Origin: Nemertoderma westbladi | Taxonomy: Eukaryota > Xenacoelomorpha > Nemertodermatida > Nemertodermatidae | Direction: 5' to 3' | Assembly (NCBI GenBank): GCA_032718475.1 | Contig: JAUCBJ010009144.1 | Location: 62,001 to 126,000, forward strand | Length of the DNA: 64,000 nt | Shown here: in pieces, positions 1 to 9,776 of the stretch | Layout of the letters: every line of letters starts with the position of its first letter | Position numbering within the stretch: position 1 is the first letter of the stretch | Notes under the pieces: model-generated | Databases searched by the model: none | The model's input: only the letters and a program-made list of their open reading frames with translations | Told to the model about the DNA's origin: nothing | Program-made: the position numbers and the translations under genes

Positions 1-783
1 TGTAAAGTCACGTTTGCCTTTAACGTATTGTACAAAACGTACAATCCACGCTAATTTTCGGCAAGCGCTTGTCCAAGAATCTGTTAAGTTTACAATACGG
101 TCGACGTAAGTATTTGTGACGTCATCAGGTAAGTCAATGGAGAACTTGGAAGGTTTTGATTTACTAGAAGGGCCCACGGGTCCGCCGGTAAGTATTCCCT
201 TGTTGACTGTTGATCCGTCCGGGTCTACAAGTAATTTGTCCTTCTTCGTCTTCTTACCTTGATTGTCGGTACTTTGTAAGTCGATCGTTAATGGTGGTTT
301 GAACTCTATGGGATCAGTGGGTTTCGGTAAACTTATTTTTCTGCCGATATTAATCCCAGGTTTCACCATAGGTTGCAAGTTCGGTATGTCTCTTGAGCGC
401 AAAGTAACACCTGTATTTACATTAGCGTAGGTACTACCCACATCTGTAATACATGAGGTTTCACCGTGCTTATGGTTGCTCAAGTGTGTCAAAATTGGTA
501 GTTTGTCAATACAAGGCCGCTCCAATAGGGAAACTGCGGCTTTATTGTTAGTCGATACATTACTAATGTCCGGTAGAACATTTTGTGATGTTTCTGACAA
601 AATGTCTAGTCGACTGTCTAGTAATGTGTCTGGCGATACGTCTAGTAACGTATCTGGTTGTTTGTCAATAGAAGGCCGCTCCAATAGGGAAACTGCGGCT
701 TTACTGTTTGTCAGTATGTCACTAGTGTCTGCTAGAACATTTTGTGATATGTCTGGCAAAACGTAACGTGTCTGGTTGACCGT
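1..783 (-). CDS. BEL/Pao pol continuation, pre-integrase region (partial, shifted frame)
   Basis: An open frame of 261 codons runs on the minus strand from just after an in-frame stop (784-786) to the left window edge with no further stop. It is in a different frame from the gag-pol ORF and overlaps its last 62 bases. It begins with PDxS/PDTLLD-like low-complexity repeats, then a basic stretch (GKKTKKDKLL), and near the edge a segment DSWTSACRKLAWIVRFVQYV. That last segment resembles the amphipathic helix region that lies between RNase H and the integrase zinc finger in BEL/Pao Pol. The integrase HHCC and DDE motifs would lie beyond position 1. No good start codon is needed if it is reached by a frameshift. 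Seen directly: the open frame and the overlap. Inferred: that it is the rest of Pol. It could instead be a disrupted copy with a one-base indel in the repeat tract. Confidence 0.6.
502..762 (-). repeat. Direct repeat of about 102 bp inside the pol linker
   Basis: Positions 502-603 recur at 661-762 with an offset of 159 bp (53 codons, so the reading frame is kept). The shared core encodes AAVSLLERP on the minus strand in the shifted pol frame. The copies differ at scattered bases, including a few that change residues. This lengthens the linker between RNase H and the presumed integrase. Confidence 0.8.
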
Positions 784-3700
784 CTAGTAACGTGTCTGGT
801 TGACCGTCTGGTAACGCGTCTGGTTGACCGTCTGGTAACGTGTCTGGTTGACCGTCTGGTGATATGTCTGGTGTAGAAAGGCTCGCAAGTCTTCCTCTCT
901 TGACCTTTGAAGTTATATCTTTCCATTTCGCCTTCGGTTTTTTCTTGAGTTTTGCCGCCGTCGTCTTTTTCTTTGTCTTCCCCTTTTTTGGTTTCTTGAT
1001 TTCGGCGTCCTTAGGGATAGTGTTGGATTTGTTGTCGTATAACGGAGGCCAATCTTGTGTCGATTTCTGCAAGAATTGGGGTCCGTGTTGCCAGAATTCT
1101 TTGTTCTCCGGTTTACAGAATTCCTCAGGCATCATTCCTCGCGACGCAATATCAGCTGGGTTTTGTGGTCCGGGACAATGTCGCCAATCCTCTTTTATTG
1201 AACGGTCTAGAATTTCTGCGCGACGGTTAGCTACGAATGTCTTGAATTCAAGTGTGTCGTTGTTTATGTAAAATAAAACCAACGTCGCGTCAGTCCAATA
1301 AAATATCTGTAAACTCGACTGTAGTTCTGTCTGTATGAGGTTCACGATGGTGGTTGACAGGGTTGCGGCTTGTAGCTCAGCTCGTGGTGTCGTCATATAC
1401 TTAGTAGGCATGGTCTTAGCCTTAGAAGTAATGAGCGAAACATCGAACTCGTCTGAGTCTACTTGTCTGCGCAAGTACGCTGCCACACCAAAACCGTTGT
1501 CACTGGCGTCAGAAAAACAGTGTAATTCCAAGTTGTCAGGAAATGTACTTTGTAATGGAAAGTAAACCCTGGGTATGAAATAATCCTCTAGCGAAGATAA
1601 TTCCGCCTCCCAGGTCTTCCATAAGTCCACTTGGTCTGATGAGATCGGCTCGTCCCATGTTAGTCCATCCTTCCAAATACTGCGCATATAAATGCGAGCT
1701 TGCAGTATTACTGGACTGATGAATCCTAACGGATCGAACAATCGGCTCAATTTTGACAAGCATGATCTCTTTGTCAGTGTGTTCTCTTGACTGTCCAGTC
1801 TCACCTTCACTCGGAAGTTGTCCGTGTTTGGGTCCCAAAAGAGCCCCAACACCTTAGTCGTCGGTAGTGGTTCGAACTCTAGGTCTATGTCACCACCTCC
1901 ACGCTCAGTCGTCCCGAATGAGTCTACTAATTCGGCACTGTTTGAGGCGAATTTGGTGAGGTTAAAACCTCCGCCCGCTAAGCAGTCCCGTAATTGATGT
2001 GCTACTGTTGTAGCACGTTCTACTGTGTCGCAACTCTGTAAACCGTCGTCTACGTAAAATTCACGTTCTACGATTTTAATTATCTCTGGGTCATATAGAT
2101 GTTTCTGATATCTAGCGGCTTGTTTTAGGGCGTACATCGTGCAATTTGGGCTGTCTCTGGCACCGAAAACGCGAACTTGCATTTGGTAAGTCGCCGGTGG
2201 TAGACTTAAGTCTCCTTCCGGATACCAGAGGAACCGCAAACTGTCTCTGTCTCGCTCTAACGCTCTCACTTGGTGAAACATTGCTTCAACGTCGCAAGTA
2301 AAAGCTACTTGACGCTGACGGAAGCGCATAATCACCCCCATAAGATAATTATTCATGTTTGGTCCATCCATCAACTCACTATTGAGGGACATTCCCTCAA
2401 ACAGAGCCGCACAGTCATTGACTACGCGTACTTTATCTGGTTTGTCGGGGTGTCTCACATAGTGATGTGGCAAGTAATATGTTTGGTCAGTCACTATCTC
2501 CGGGTTAGTCATTCGGATAGCGTATCCCTTAGTCAAATACGTCTCCATCTGAGTGTTGTACTGCAGATGGGCTTTCTCGTCCTTTAATAGACGTTGCCGT
2601 ATTGAGTGTAGACGTCTTAAAGCTAGTGGGTAGTTGTTTATAAGTTTAGGACTTTGGCTACGCCATAACATCCCCACCTCATAATGTCCGTCTTTCGTCT
2701 GGCGGATAGTATCTTCCATGATCTTCAGAGATTGTTTCTCCTGTTCCGACATACAAGGTTCGTAGCTACCAGGTTCAGCTGTATCTTGTTCTAACCACCT
2801 GATAGTCTTCTCCGTTAATTCTTTGTCCAGTGCGGCTTGTTCCATTTGATGATTTCTCAACGCGTCATCATCGATATCGACGGGCACTGTTGAGGTTATT
2901 GGGGTAGGTAGACTCGCAAGCCTATCATCTGTCGTCGATGGAATCTCTAGCTGACTCGTCTTCTCCCCAAGTTCTAAACTCACCTGGTGGGTTAGCTGCT
3001 CCTTGTGACTTATCATACTAGTTACACGTCTGTCATGTTTTGTCGACTGTAGTGTAGTATGGTTCACGTCGTGTGAAAAGGAATGAATTGAATTTGTAGT
3101 TAATAAACTACATGTACTCTGTACATCGTCTTCCTCGTCACTTACGTCTAGTGTGCGCACAGGCGCTCGAGTATACCACCCTATCGGTGTTCTGCAGGCG
3201 TATGCGTTTCCCGCTACGACTGCCGATGGTCGGGTTTCCCACACCTGATGTAGGTTGAATTGGTCTGTCCCGATCAGCATGGCTACCGATCTATAATTGA
3301 CAGGACATTCGGGTACACCAAGGTGTCTGAAATACTTACGGTCCTCTAGAGATTGTTCCGGCACTGGACCTAGTAGGTTACTAAAGTCCTTCGTGGCCGC
3401 AAAGGTTAGATCTTTAAAGGGCAACAAAGACCTCTCCCTCTCGCTGTGTTGCGATTTCGGAAGAAGAGAGTCTAAGTCCAACTTAACTCGTGTCACTGGT
3501 ATTGCACGCTGTCCGTGCATACTACTTACGGTATAACTGACGTGCTTACCTTGTTTAAGATCCGTCACTACGTCAGCTATCTTTTCATCCACGTAGCTAT
3601 GAGATGAGGCTGAATCTAGAATCGCGTAGATTCTTTTACTCCCCTTTGTGCCGGTAATCTTAATCGGAATTACACTGAATCCCTTCAGTTGGTCAGTAGT

Positions 3701-6700
3701 CAGAAGCGCGATCGACGGTTGTTCGTCTCCATTGGAATATTCGTCGTCGTCTTCTAACTCTTCGTCCGACGATCCGGATTGTTCTGAGAAGCAATCCTCA
3801 ATATGGGTCACGAAGGTTGGAGTCGTTTTCGATTCTCGTTTTCGGTAGGCCGCATCACATCTCGCTGCTGCTTCCGGGTGTTCCCTGGCGAAGCGTTTTG
3901 TCGGTGTGTGGCTGTCTGTATGGAGCAGACCGTCATGGTTGCGTCCACAGGATGGACAAGTGTCCGTATTTGGGCAATCCTTACGGACGTGTCCGTGTCG
4001 CGTACACCGCCAACAAGAGTCCAGTGGCCGTATTTGCAGCCGTCGTTCTTCCGAGTTCAACTCGCGAAATTGTCGACAACCTCGTAACTTGTGACCGATA
4101 TACCGCTTGCCTAGATGCTCGCAGTATTGGCAGCCGCTGAAGTCGGTACCGAGTTGTTGTCTCGTCTGTTTTGTCCCAATGGGCGCAGATACCCTACTTC
4201 CGTCTGAGAATTGTCGTGATTCCGTCGGTGTGGCGTAAGTGGCCGTCTTAGTGGATGTTGTCTGGGGTTTTTGTCGGTTGGAGGATGGCAATGTGATTCC
4301 TTCTGCCACGATGTGCTGGTCAGTGTAGTTAGATCTAGTTTCTACTACTGCCTCCCTGGATATTAAAAGGTACACATCTTCTAATTTTAAGAATCCTCCC
4401 CGCTCCTCTCGCTGGTATTCGACCTTCCTCCACTCCCGACGAAGTCGATGGTGGAGTCGTCCTATGATCTTTAATAGGACTGTAGGGGTATTCCCGTAAT
4501 CAAGTTGTCCAATTGATCTTAAGGTAGTGATAGCGTTCTTGATCTCGTCAGCTAGTTTTAGTAAGTCGACGGGTTTAGTGATAGCCCCTCCCTTACAGAG
4601 TTCCTCTATTACTGACCTGGCCATGCTCACTGTACCTCCGTATATCGAAGTTAAACGATCGTACGCTAGTTCGAAAGCGTCCGGTACACCGACGAAAGTC
4701 TCCGCCAAACGTTTAGGTTCTCCTGACAACGTTTGGAGCAAGTAATTGAACTTCTCCCGTGATGTAAAAGCGCACACGGCGATCTGGGATTCGATATAGT
4801 CTACGAAAGTATGCCAGTGTTTTGAGCTACCGGAAAACTTCGGTGGTTGTTGTACCGGCAATCCTTGTCTGGCTGCGAATTTCGCTATCTCCTCGGCAAC
4901 GTTCAGAGTTTCGCGTCCTTGGTTGGTAACCAGGTTGATATTCTCCCTTCTTGGCGCTTTTCCCTGATACGATGTATGTTTTGAAGGTACCGGTCTTTGT
5001 GGTTCCTTCGGGTGTCTATTGTGTTCGAATTCGGAATTTCTCGAACTGTCGGTGTAACCTTCCTCCAGACGTTCCTCGATCCGGGCCAACTTGTTGACAA
5101 TGTCGGCGAACTGTTGTGCACCGATCGCGTATGTTGGTTGTAACGCCTTTTGTGTTGGTGTATTCTGTGGAGGATTGTCGATAAATGAATTATCCGAACG
5201 CTCACGTTTACATTTGTCGGCCGCTCCTGTTCTAAATACCTCGCGTTCCGGGTAATCCGACTCGCTCGAAGTACTACTGTCACCTGGATACGGTGGTCGA
5301 CGTGCTCGAGTCCGTTGCGCCGTTCGAATCCTAACATTCCGTTTCGGAACATCGTCTACTGGTTTCCGTTGTTCGGTAGGCTCACAAGTCTTCCTCGAAG
5401 TCGTAGATTGCGATGTAAACTGATTGAACGGTCGCGTATCCACTGTTCTCCGTTGTTCGGTAGGCTCACAAGTCTTCCTCGAAGTCGTAGATTGCGATGT
5501 AAACTGATTAAACGGTCGCGTATCCACTGGTCTCCGTTGTTCGGTAGGCTCACAAGTCTTCCTCGAAGTCGTAGATTGCGATGTAAACTGAACCGGTGGT
5601 CGAGTGACAGCGTTTGAATCTAAAGGCCTTGTAGGCCTAAACGTCATTGGGTAAGCGTAGTGTGTAACGGGTTTAGGTGTCGACGGTGGACTCACCTGTT
5701 TAGTCATCAGTAGTGCAGGTCCAGTCAACAAACTACTACGATCTGTAATCGGTGGGTTACTTACCTTGACTTTCGGAATAGGCGACGACGTTGCTCTTGG
5801 CGGTGTAAACTCGTCCGGAATAACAAACCTGTGTTCCGTCGCACCATGGATAGGAGAAATGTTACTACTACCCGCAATCGAAACAGGTTCCTTAGTCGTA
5901 ACCGGTGCAAACATATGAGTTACCTGTGGGAATCGTTGACACAAGTCCTTTACTAATTGTCGTTCCCGTCCGGGTGCTCCTACGCTTCCTTCCTTCTTCC
6001 GTTCCTGAATTTGGCGATGTCTTACCTCTATCTGGTCCAAGTCATGTCCGTCTCGAGATCTCATTGATCGATCGCGGGCTTGTAGATCCAGATCTTCCTT
6101 GGCGTTGGCTAATTCTCTCGCCTTCTTCTCGAGTTCAAAACGAAGTTTAACTTCTTTCTCGCGTTGTTCCGTTTGTTGTTGTTGCGCCTCGAACTCCGCT
6201 TGTCGTATCGCTGATTGAGCCTTTATTTGCCGTTTTTTCATTTCGGTTCTCGCTTCTGAAGCTAACCTTTGTCGCTCTAACTCGGACGCTGCAGCTGCCG
6301 CTGCCGCTGCCGCTTGTCGCTCTAACTCGGCCGCTGCCGCTTGTCGCTCTAACTCGGCCGCTGCCGTTCGTTGCGCTAACTCGGACGCTGCCGCTTGTTG
6401 TGCAATGTCCAACTCTAACCTTTCCATTTCGGCTACTTCCAACTCAGCTTGTTCTTGCAGGTGAGAGATTCTCGCAACATTCGCAACGCGTAGTTTCTCT
6501 TCTTCTGCTGCTACTTGTGCCATTAGTAATTGAGTTTGTTCCTCCCACTCCTGTTGTTGTCTGTAGATCTGCTGTTGTCGAGCAGTTTCTGACGTAGCCA
6601 TACTCACCTCGCCAATTTCGCTGCGAATACTCACCAGTGATTGATCCAGTATTCCCGGTGCCGATTCGATTCGTACGGGTGAAGTTTCCCTCGTATATTC

Positions 6701-7399
6701 CGGCACGGTTTCCCAATCTCCGACATCCTCGCCGCACATACGTAAGTGGTCCGTCAGATGTTTCAATTGTCCATCCAGTCGGTACAGTTCCTGTTCTTCC
6801 TCGGGCTGTAATAATTTGTCCGAAACTGACTCACCTAACAACTGGTCTGCTTGTTCCTGTTGTATCTGTCTAATCGTCGACTTAAACTGAATCAGTTTCT
6901 CTCTAGCGATCATTAGTTTCTCGAGGATTCTAAGTTGAGTATCCATGTCCTGTCTCTGTCTAGCTAGATCTTGTAGACCAATTAGGTTATCTACGGACTT
7001 ATATACTTTACTCTGTACTCTCACCTGGAGGGTGTAGAACTCGAATCGAGACATCGGCGCGGTCAACCCGTCTAATATGCGTTGGCCTTCTCCAATACTC
7101 CTGGTAATATGCGCCATGTATCCTCCGACGCTTCTAACCACACTTTCTGTGCTTCCTGCTGAACTTACCATTTCCGTTTCCCTGTATCTAGGTTGCGGAA
7201 CAGTTAGAAAGTCCTCGGTCCTGCCGTCGCCTCGTACTACGGCATCCGGTACTCCCGTTGGATGTACTGGTGACGCACACGGTGTAGGTTCGGTAGGCTC
7301 GCGAGTCTTCCCCTGTTGTTCTTCCGCTGCTGACTTATCTCCGTCACATGAGTCATAGTCGGTTTGTGTATTTTTCGTATAGTCTTGTTTGTCACTCAT
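722..7399 (-). CDS. gag-pol: BEL/Pao retrotransposon Gag-Pol polyprotein (Gag, protease, RT, RNase H)
   Basis: A frame of 2225 codons starts at the ATG 7397-7399, the first after an in-frame TGA at 7415-7417, and stops with TAG at 722-724. Domains by residue: a coiled coil rich in Ala, Gln and Glu (about 290-445); three 28-residue TTSRKTCEPTEQRR repeats (about 598-680); a DUF1759-like Gag (about 845-1020); zinc knuckles with CQYC, CWRCTRHGHVRKDC and CPSCGRNHDGLLH (about 1088-1160); an aspartic protease with LDSAS at D1262; reverse transcriptase with TCDVEAMFHQ (D1703) and YVDD (1782-1785); a Peptidase_A17/RNase H region with FSDAS D1964, RAEL E2008, YWTDA D2037 and NPADIASRG D2083; a Lys-rich linker; then DGQPDTLP repeats. 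All RT and RNase H catalytic acids are present and the frame is intact, so the copy looks young. The order matches BEL/Pao. Integrase is missing from this frame; the shifted frame next to it probably carries it. The N-terminal extension of about 840 residues before the Gag core is unusually long. Confidence 0.92.
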   Translation of the reverse strand: MSDKQDYTKNTQTDYDSCDGDKSAAEEQQGKTREPTEPTPCASPVHPTGVPDAVVRGDGRTEDFLTVPQPRYRETEMVSSAGSTESVVRSVGGYMAHITRSIGEGQRILDGLTAPMSRFEFYTLQVRVQSKVYKSVDNLIGLQDLARQRQDMDTQLRILEKLMIAREKLIQFKSTIRQIQQEQADQLLGESVSDKLLQPEEEQELYRLDGQLKHLTDHLRMCGEDVGDWETVPEYTRETSPVRIESAPGILDQSLVSIRSEIGEVSMATSETARQQQIYRQQQEWEEQTQLLMAQVAAEEEKLRVANVARISHLQEQAELEVAEMERLELDIAQQAAASELAQRTAAAELERQAAAAELERQAAAAAAAAASELERQRLASEARTEMKKRQIKAQSAIRQAEFEAQQQQTEQREKEVKLRFELEKKARELANAKEDLDLQARDRSMRSRDGHDLDQIEVRHRQIQERKKEGSVGAPGRERQLVKDLCQRFPQVTHMFAPVTTKEPVSIAGSSNISPIHGATEHRFVIPDEFTPPRATSSPIPKVKVSNPPITDRSSLLTGPALLMTKQVSPPSTPKPVTHYAYPMTFRPTRPLDSNAVTRPPVQFTSQSTTSRKTCEPTEQRRPVDTRPFNQFTSQSTTSRKTCEPTEQRRTVDTRPFNQFTSQSTTSRKTCEPTEQRKPVDDVPKRNVRIRTAQRTRARRPPYPGDSSTSSESDYPEREVFRTGAADKCKRERSDNSFIDNPPQNTPTQKALQPTYAIGAQQFADIVNKLARIEERLEEGYTDSSRNSEFEHNRHPKEPQRPVPSKHTSYQGKAPRRENINLVTNQGRETLNVAEEIAKFAARQGLPVQQPPKFSGSSKHWHTFVDYIESQIAVCAFTSREKFNYLLQTLSGEPKRLAETFVGVPDAFELAYDRLTSIYGGTVSMARSVIEELCKGGAITKPVDLLKLADEIKNAITTLRSIGQLDYGNTPTVLLKIIGRLHHRLRREWRKVEYQREERGGFLKLEDVYLLISREAVVETRSNYTDQHIVAEGITLPSSNRQKPQTTSTKTATYATPTESRQFSDGSRVSAPIGTKQTRQQLGTDFSGCQYCEHLGKRYIGHKLRGCRQFRELNSEERRLQIRPLDSCWRCTRHGHVRKDCPNTDTCPSCGRNHDGLLHTDSHTPTKRFAREHPEAAARCDAAYRKRESKTTPTFVTHIEDCFSEQSGSSDEELEDDDEYSNGDEQPSIALLTTDQLKGFSVIPIKITGTKGSKRIYAILDSASSHSYVDEKIADVVTDLKQGKHVSYTVSSMHGQRAIPVTRVKLDLDSLLPKSQHSERERSLLPFKDLTFAATKDFSNLLGPVPEQSLEDRKYFRHLGVPECPVNYRSVAMLIGTDQFNLHQVWETRPSAVVAGNAYACRTPIGWYTRAPVRTLDVSDEEDDVQSTCSLLTTNSIHSFSHDVNHTTLQSTKHDRRVTSMISHKEQLTHQVSLELGEKTSQLEIPSTTDDRLASLPTPITSTVPVDIDDDALRNHQMEQAALDKELTEKTIRWLEQDTAEPGSYEPCMSEQEKQSLKIMEDTIRQTKDGHYEVGMLWRSQSPKLINNYPLALRRLHSIRQRLLKDEKAHLQYNTQMETYLTKGYAIRMTNPEIVTDQTYYLPHHYVRHPDKPDKVRVVNDCAALFEGMSLNSELMDGPNMNNYLMGVIMRFRQRQVAFTCDVEAMFHQVRALERDRDSLRFLWYPEGDLSLPPATYQMQVRVFGARDSPNCTMYALKQAARYQKHLYDPEIIKIVEREFYVDDGLQSCDTVERATTVAHQLRDCLAGGGFNLTKFASNSAELVDSFGTTERGGGDIDLEFEPLPTTKVLGLFWDPNTDNFRVKVRLDSQENTLTKRSCLSKLSRLFDPLGFISPVILQARIYMRSIWKDGLTWDEPISSDQVDLWKTWEAELSSLEDYFIPRVYFPLQSTFPDNLELHCFSDASDNGFGVAAYLRRQVDSDEFDVSLITSKAKTMPTKYMTTPRAELQAATLSTTIVNLIQTELQSSLQIFYWTDATLVLFYINNDTLEFKTFVANRRAEILDRSIKEDWRHCPGPQNPADIASRGMMPEEFCKPENKEFWQHGPQFLQKSTQDWPPLYDNKSNTIPKDAEIKKPKKGKTKKKTTAAKLKKKPKAKWKDITSKVKRGRLASLSTPDISPDGQPDTLPDGQPDALPDGQPDTLLDGQPDTLRFARHITKCSSRH
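771..866 (-). repeat. Four 24-bp tandem repeats (8-residue units)
   Basis: The unit starting tctggttgaccgtct begins at 771, 795, 819 and 843, exactly 24 bp apart, with a degenerate continuation at 867. In the gag-pol frame it encodes DGQPDTLP-like octapeptides. Shorter gtctagtaa-type pieces of the same repeat continue leftward to about 604. The tract lies where the two pol frames overlap, a place where slippage indels are likely. Confidence 0.9.
5366..5606 (-). repeat. Three 84-bp tandem repeats in gag
   Basis: Units begin at 5366, 5450 and 5534 (84 bp spacing, 28 codons), each starting ccgttgttcggtaggctcac on the plus strand. They encode repeated FTSQSTTSRKTCEPTEQRR blocks. The last unit diverges after about 5592. 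Near identity suggests recent expansion inside the Gag N-terminal region. Confidence 0.9.
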
Positions 7400-7483
7400 T
7401 TCGGTAGTTGTAAGTCAAGTAAAGTGAGTGTCAAAGTATCGAGTTTACCGTATTTATATCTAAACGGTACTAATTACAGTCAT

Positions 7484-7612
7484 ATAAAATTAGCCTACCG
7501 GCCGATTTTATAGCAGATGGATAAAATTAGCCTAAAACGGCCAATTTTACAACAAATAAATGTCACGGAATAAGTATATAATAAAATTAGCCTAGCGGCC
7601 AATTTTATAACA
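7484..7612 (-). repeat. Three tandem imperfect hairpins in the leader
   Basis: The motif ataaaattagcct followed by cggccaattttata occurs at about 7484-7515, 7521-7552 and 7581-7611. Each copy is an inverted repeat: AAAATTAGCC against GGCCAATTTT with a 3-6 base loop. The loops differ between copies while the arms are kept. They lie 85-215 bases upstream of the gag-pol ATG, in what would be the genomic RNA leader. A role in packaging, dimerisation or translation is possible but not shown. Confidence 0.7.
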
Positions 7613-8484
7613 AATAAATCGGATAACGATATGCGTTATCAAAAGGTAAATTAAATACAATAATACGGACTAATTCAGCAATGAACAAAGAAATCATACG
7701 GAATGCAAAAATACTTGAGACAGTGGAACCCACAATAATTTTAACTAATACGGTAATGCCTAACTTATTTATGCAACATTTCGAACTCACCCACTCCAAT
7801 AATTCTCCAGAAAAACAGATTCCCAGATACAAACCTTTCCGTTTTTAACGTTGCGGACGAAGCGCGATTTTCCCAACCAAAGTTGTTGAGTTATCTATCT
7901 CCCAAACTTGCTAAACACGGTCTTGCTCCCGTTACAGTCTAGAAATGAGTTCTGAATCCTGAAAAACAAAAGAGTTAGGTTTTACTTTTACGAAAAATTT
8001 TGTACCGGTACAATATGGTATTTAAACCCTTTTAAACACCGGTATTCAATTCCAAAAATATTTTACGCGCGGTTCAAATCAAAATTTTATTTCAAAAAAT
8101 TAGCGCTTAGCTAATCAAATACGAATTTTTACCTCAAAATACAAAATTTTCAAATAACTTTAGTCCTACCGAACCGTAGTTCAGTAAAACATATTCCTAC
8201 TAAATTGAAGAGATACGCCTATTCCTACTATTGGAAGAGACGGTAACAATACCTGCAATATCTTACTGTAAAGTTTGTAAATCAAATCATAAATCCGACC
8301 TTCTCACCAAAACAGTAAACTCTAAGTAAGCGAATATATTGCAGTATTGATCTCTTATAACCGGTGAGGCAGAAAACAGTCTACGAGCAGACAAACTTCG
8401 ATAAAACAAAATCCCGCGCAGCGAATCCTAAAATCAGGCTGACTCACTGACGGACTAAGAGGCTCGTATACTTTGCCGCAGTGT

Positions 8485-8592
8485 GATTTATATGGTGGGG
8501 CAAAGAGACGCTAGCTAGGTACAGAGGCAGATATTTTGGAGATGTCTAACTAGCGAGCAAAGTGCAGTAAGGACGAAAGTTAATTTTATATA
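8485..8592 (-). promoter_or_regulatory. Candidate LTR promoter with two TATA-like motifs
   Basis: On the minus strand TATATAAAA lies at 8584-8592 and TATAAATC at 8485-8492. A TCAGTG initiator-like hexamer lies at 8445-8450, about 44 bases below the second motif, somewhat further than the usual 30. Position and strand suit transcription of the retroelement. AT-rich sequence gives TATA matches by chance, so this is weak. Confidence 0.25.
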
Positions 8593-9776
8593 TTTTGAGG
8601 TGTAAATAATTTCTAACGCGCGTGTGTTAATTCTGAACGGTCAAAGCAGTTTTGCTCCTTCACATATATAATTACTGGGTACGGTGTGCATTTTACGAAT
8701 ATTCTAATTTTGTAACTTGTAGGTCCAATACTCACGAATGATAAGGTTCCTTCCCCTCTTGCGTATTTCCAGGACTCAAATTCAGGCATAAGGTTAATAC
8801 TACGCCCAGAATTCGGCAATTTTAGGTACCAGGTCCCTGATACTAAGAAGAGATGTGTTAGTTTACTACTGTAGGCGTACGGGTACTAATAGCTATCCTG
8901 GCTCCTATCTAGAATTTTAGTCACCCAGGTAGTCCAGGTAACTTCCTATTATGGCGTTGGCGGGAACACGGTAGATGTTAGTATCCCTAATAGCCTCAAT
9001 TTATTTGCGCCTAGTGTAAACTGCCCTACCGCCTGAACGGTACAATCCTAATTCAGGTGAAAACACAGCAACCCCCCTAGCCTACAATTTCTAATGCAAT
9101 GGACACTGTCGTACTGCAAATAGTCGCACACGCACCTGTACTTAGCAAGAGTTAAGCGTACAGTTTGCTGCACCCTAACCAATGTGTATGCCTTGTACCG
9201 GTGTGCCTACGTCCTATCTGCGTACTAGTATCTGCCTGCGCTCTCTCCCTCTCCCCCGTAGGAATATGAAGGTCTACTGCGGTTTTTCCTGAATTAAAAC
9301 GGTACAGTCCCTAAGATGTAATTTTAGGCTTACAGCGTGTCACTACGTCTACCTTTTGATCTTTTGGTCTTACACTTAGGTAGCAAGGATCGAACGCTGT
9401 CTAACCTTTCAGGCGATGGGCGAATAACTCTAGATGGTATTGCGGGTTGTCTCTCGTCTACATTCCCGTGATGTTCCCGTTCATTGCTGCGGCCCGATCT
9501 CTAGCCTGCCATCCTGTCCCTTAGTTGGGTTCACCGTGGTGAATCATAGTAAAACAGATAGGAAACGCAGATTAGCGATAATTCTGACTTTATTACAGAA
9601 GATATAATTATAATACAATGTAATAGGGTTTTAAAGATAGCTATTGGTCCAGCTAATATATAACTTGCACGACATTGGTTACAATCAAATAACTACAGTC
9701 TCATTGGTACAGACAAATGCAATTAATTTGTAGCGGTTAATTTAAATGAGTTGAAATTCTGCACAAAAAATAATTC

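Larger units (their letters stand above)
7400..9740 (-). other. Retrotransposon leader and probable 5' LTR region, ends unresolved
   Basis: This stretch upstream of the gag-pol ATG has only short chance frames and no recognised coding sequence. In a minus-strand BEL/Pao element it should hold the untranslated leader, the primer binding site and the 5' LTR. I could not find a convincing match to a common tRNA 3' end, and the second LTR is off the window, so the LTR limits are not called. What can be seen: hairpin repeats close to the ATG (7484-7612), AT-rich sequence to about 8400, two TATA-like motifs on the minus strand near 8.5 kb, and more GC-balanced unique sequence to about 9550. Nothing else recognisable. 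Confidence 0.5.

Noticed and set aside
864-1271. Plus-strand frames across 476-7358
   Set aside because: They are antisense shadows of the gag-pol coding sequence with no domain of their own.
7781-7803. tRNA-like 3' end (ttcgaactcacccactcca) as a primer binding site partner
   Set aside because: Spacing from the T-loop to CCA is too short for a tRNA 3' end, and no TG-starting LTR boundary follows convincingly.
7868-7885. Candidate primer binding site ending in CCA (gattttcccaacca)
   Set aside because: It does not match a tRNA 3' end that I can name, and the second LTR is outside the window, so it cannot be tested here.
8613-8819. Minus-strand frames 7605-7832 and 8613-8819 as leader genes
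   Set aside because: They are short, without motif, and located where the LTR and leader are expected.
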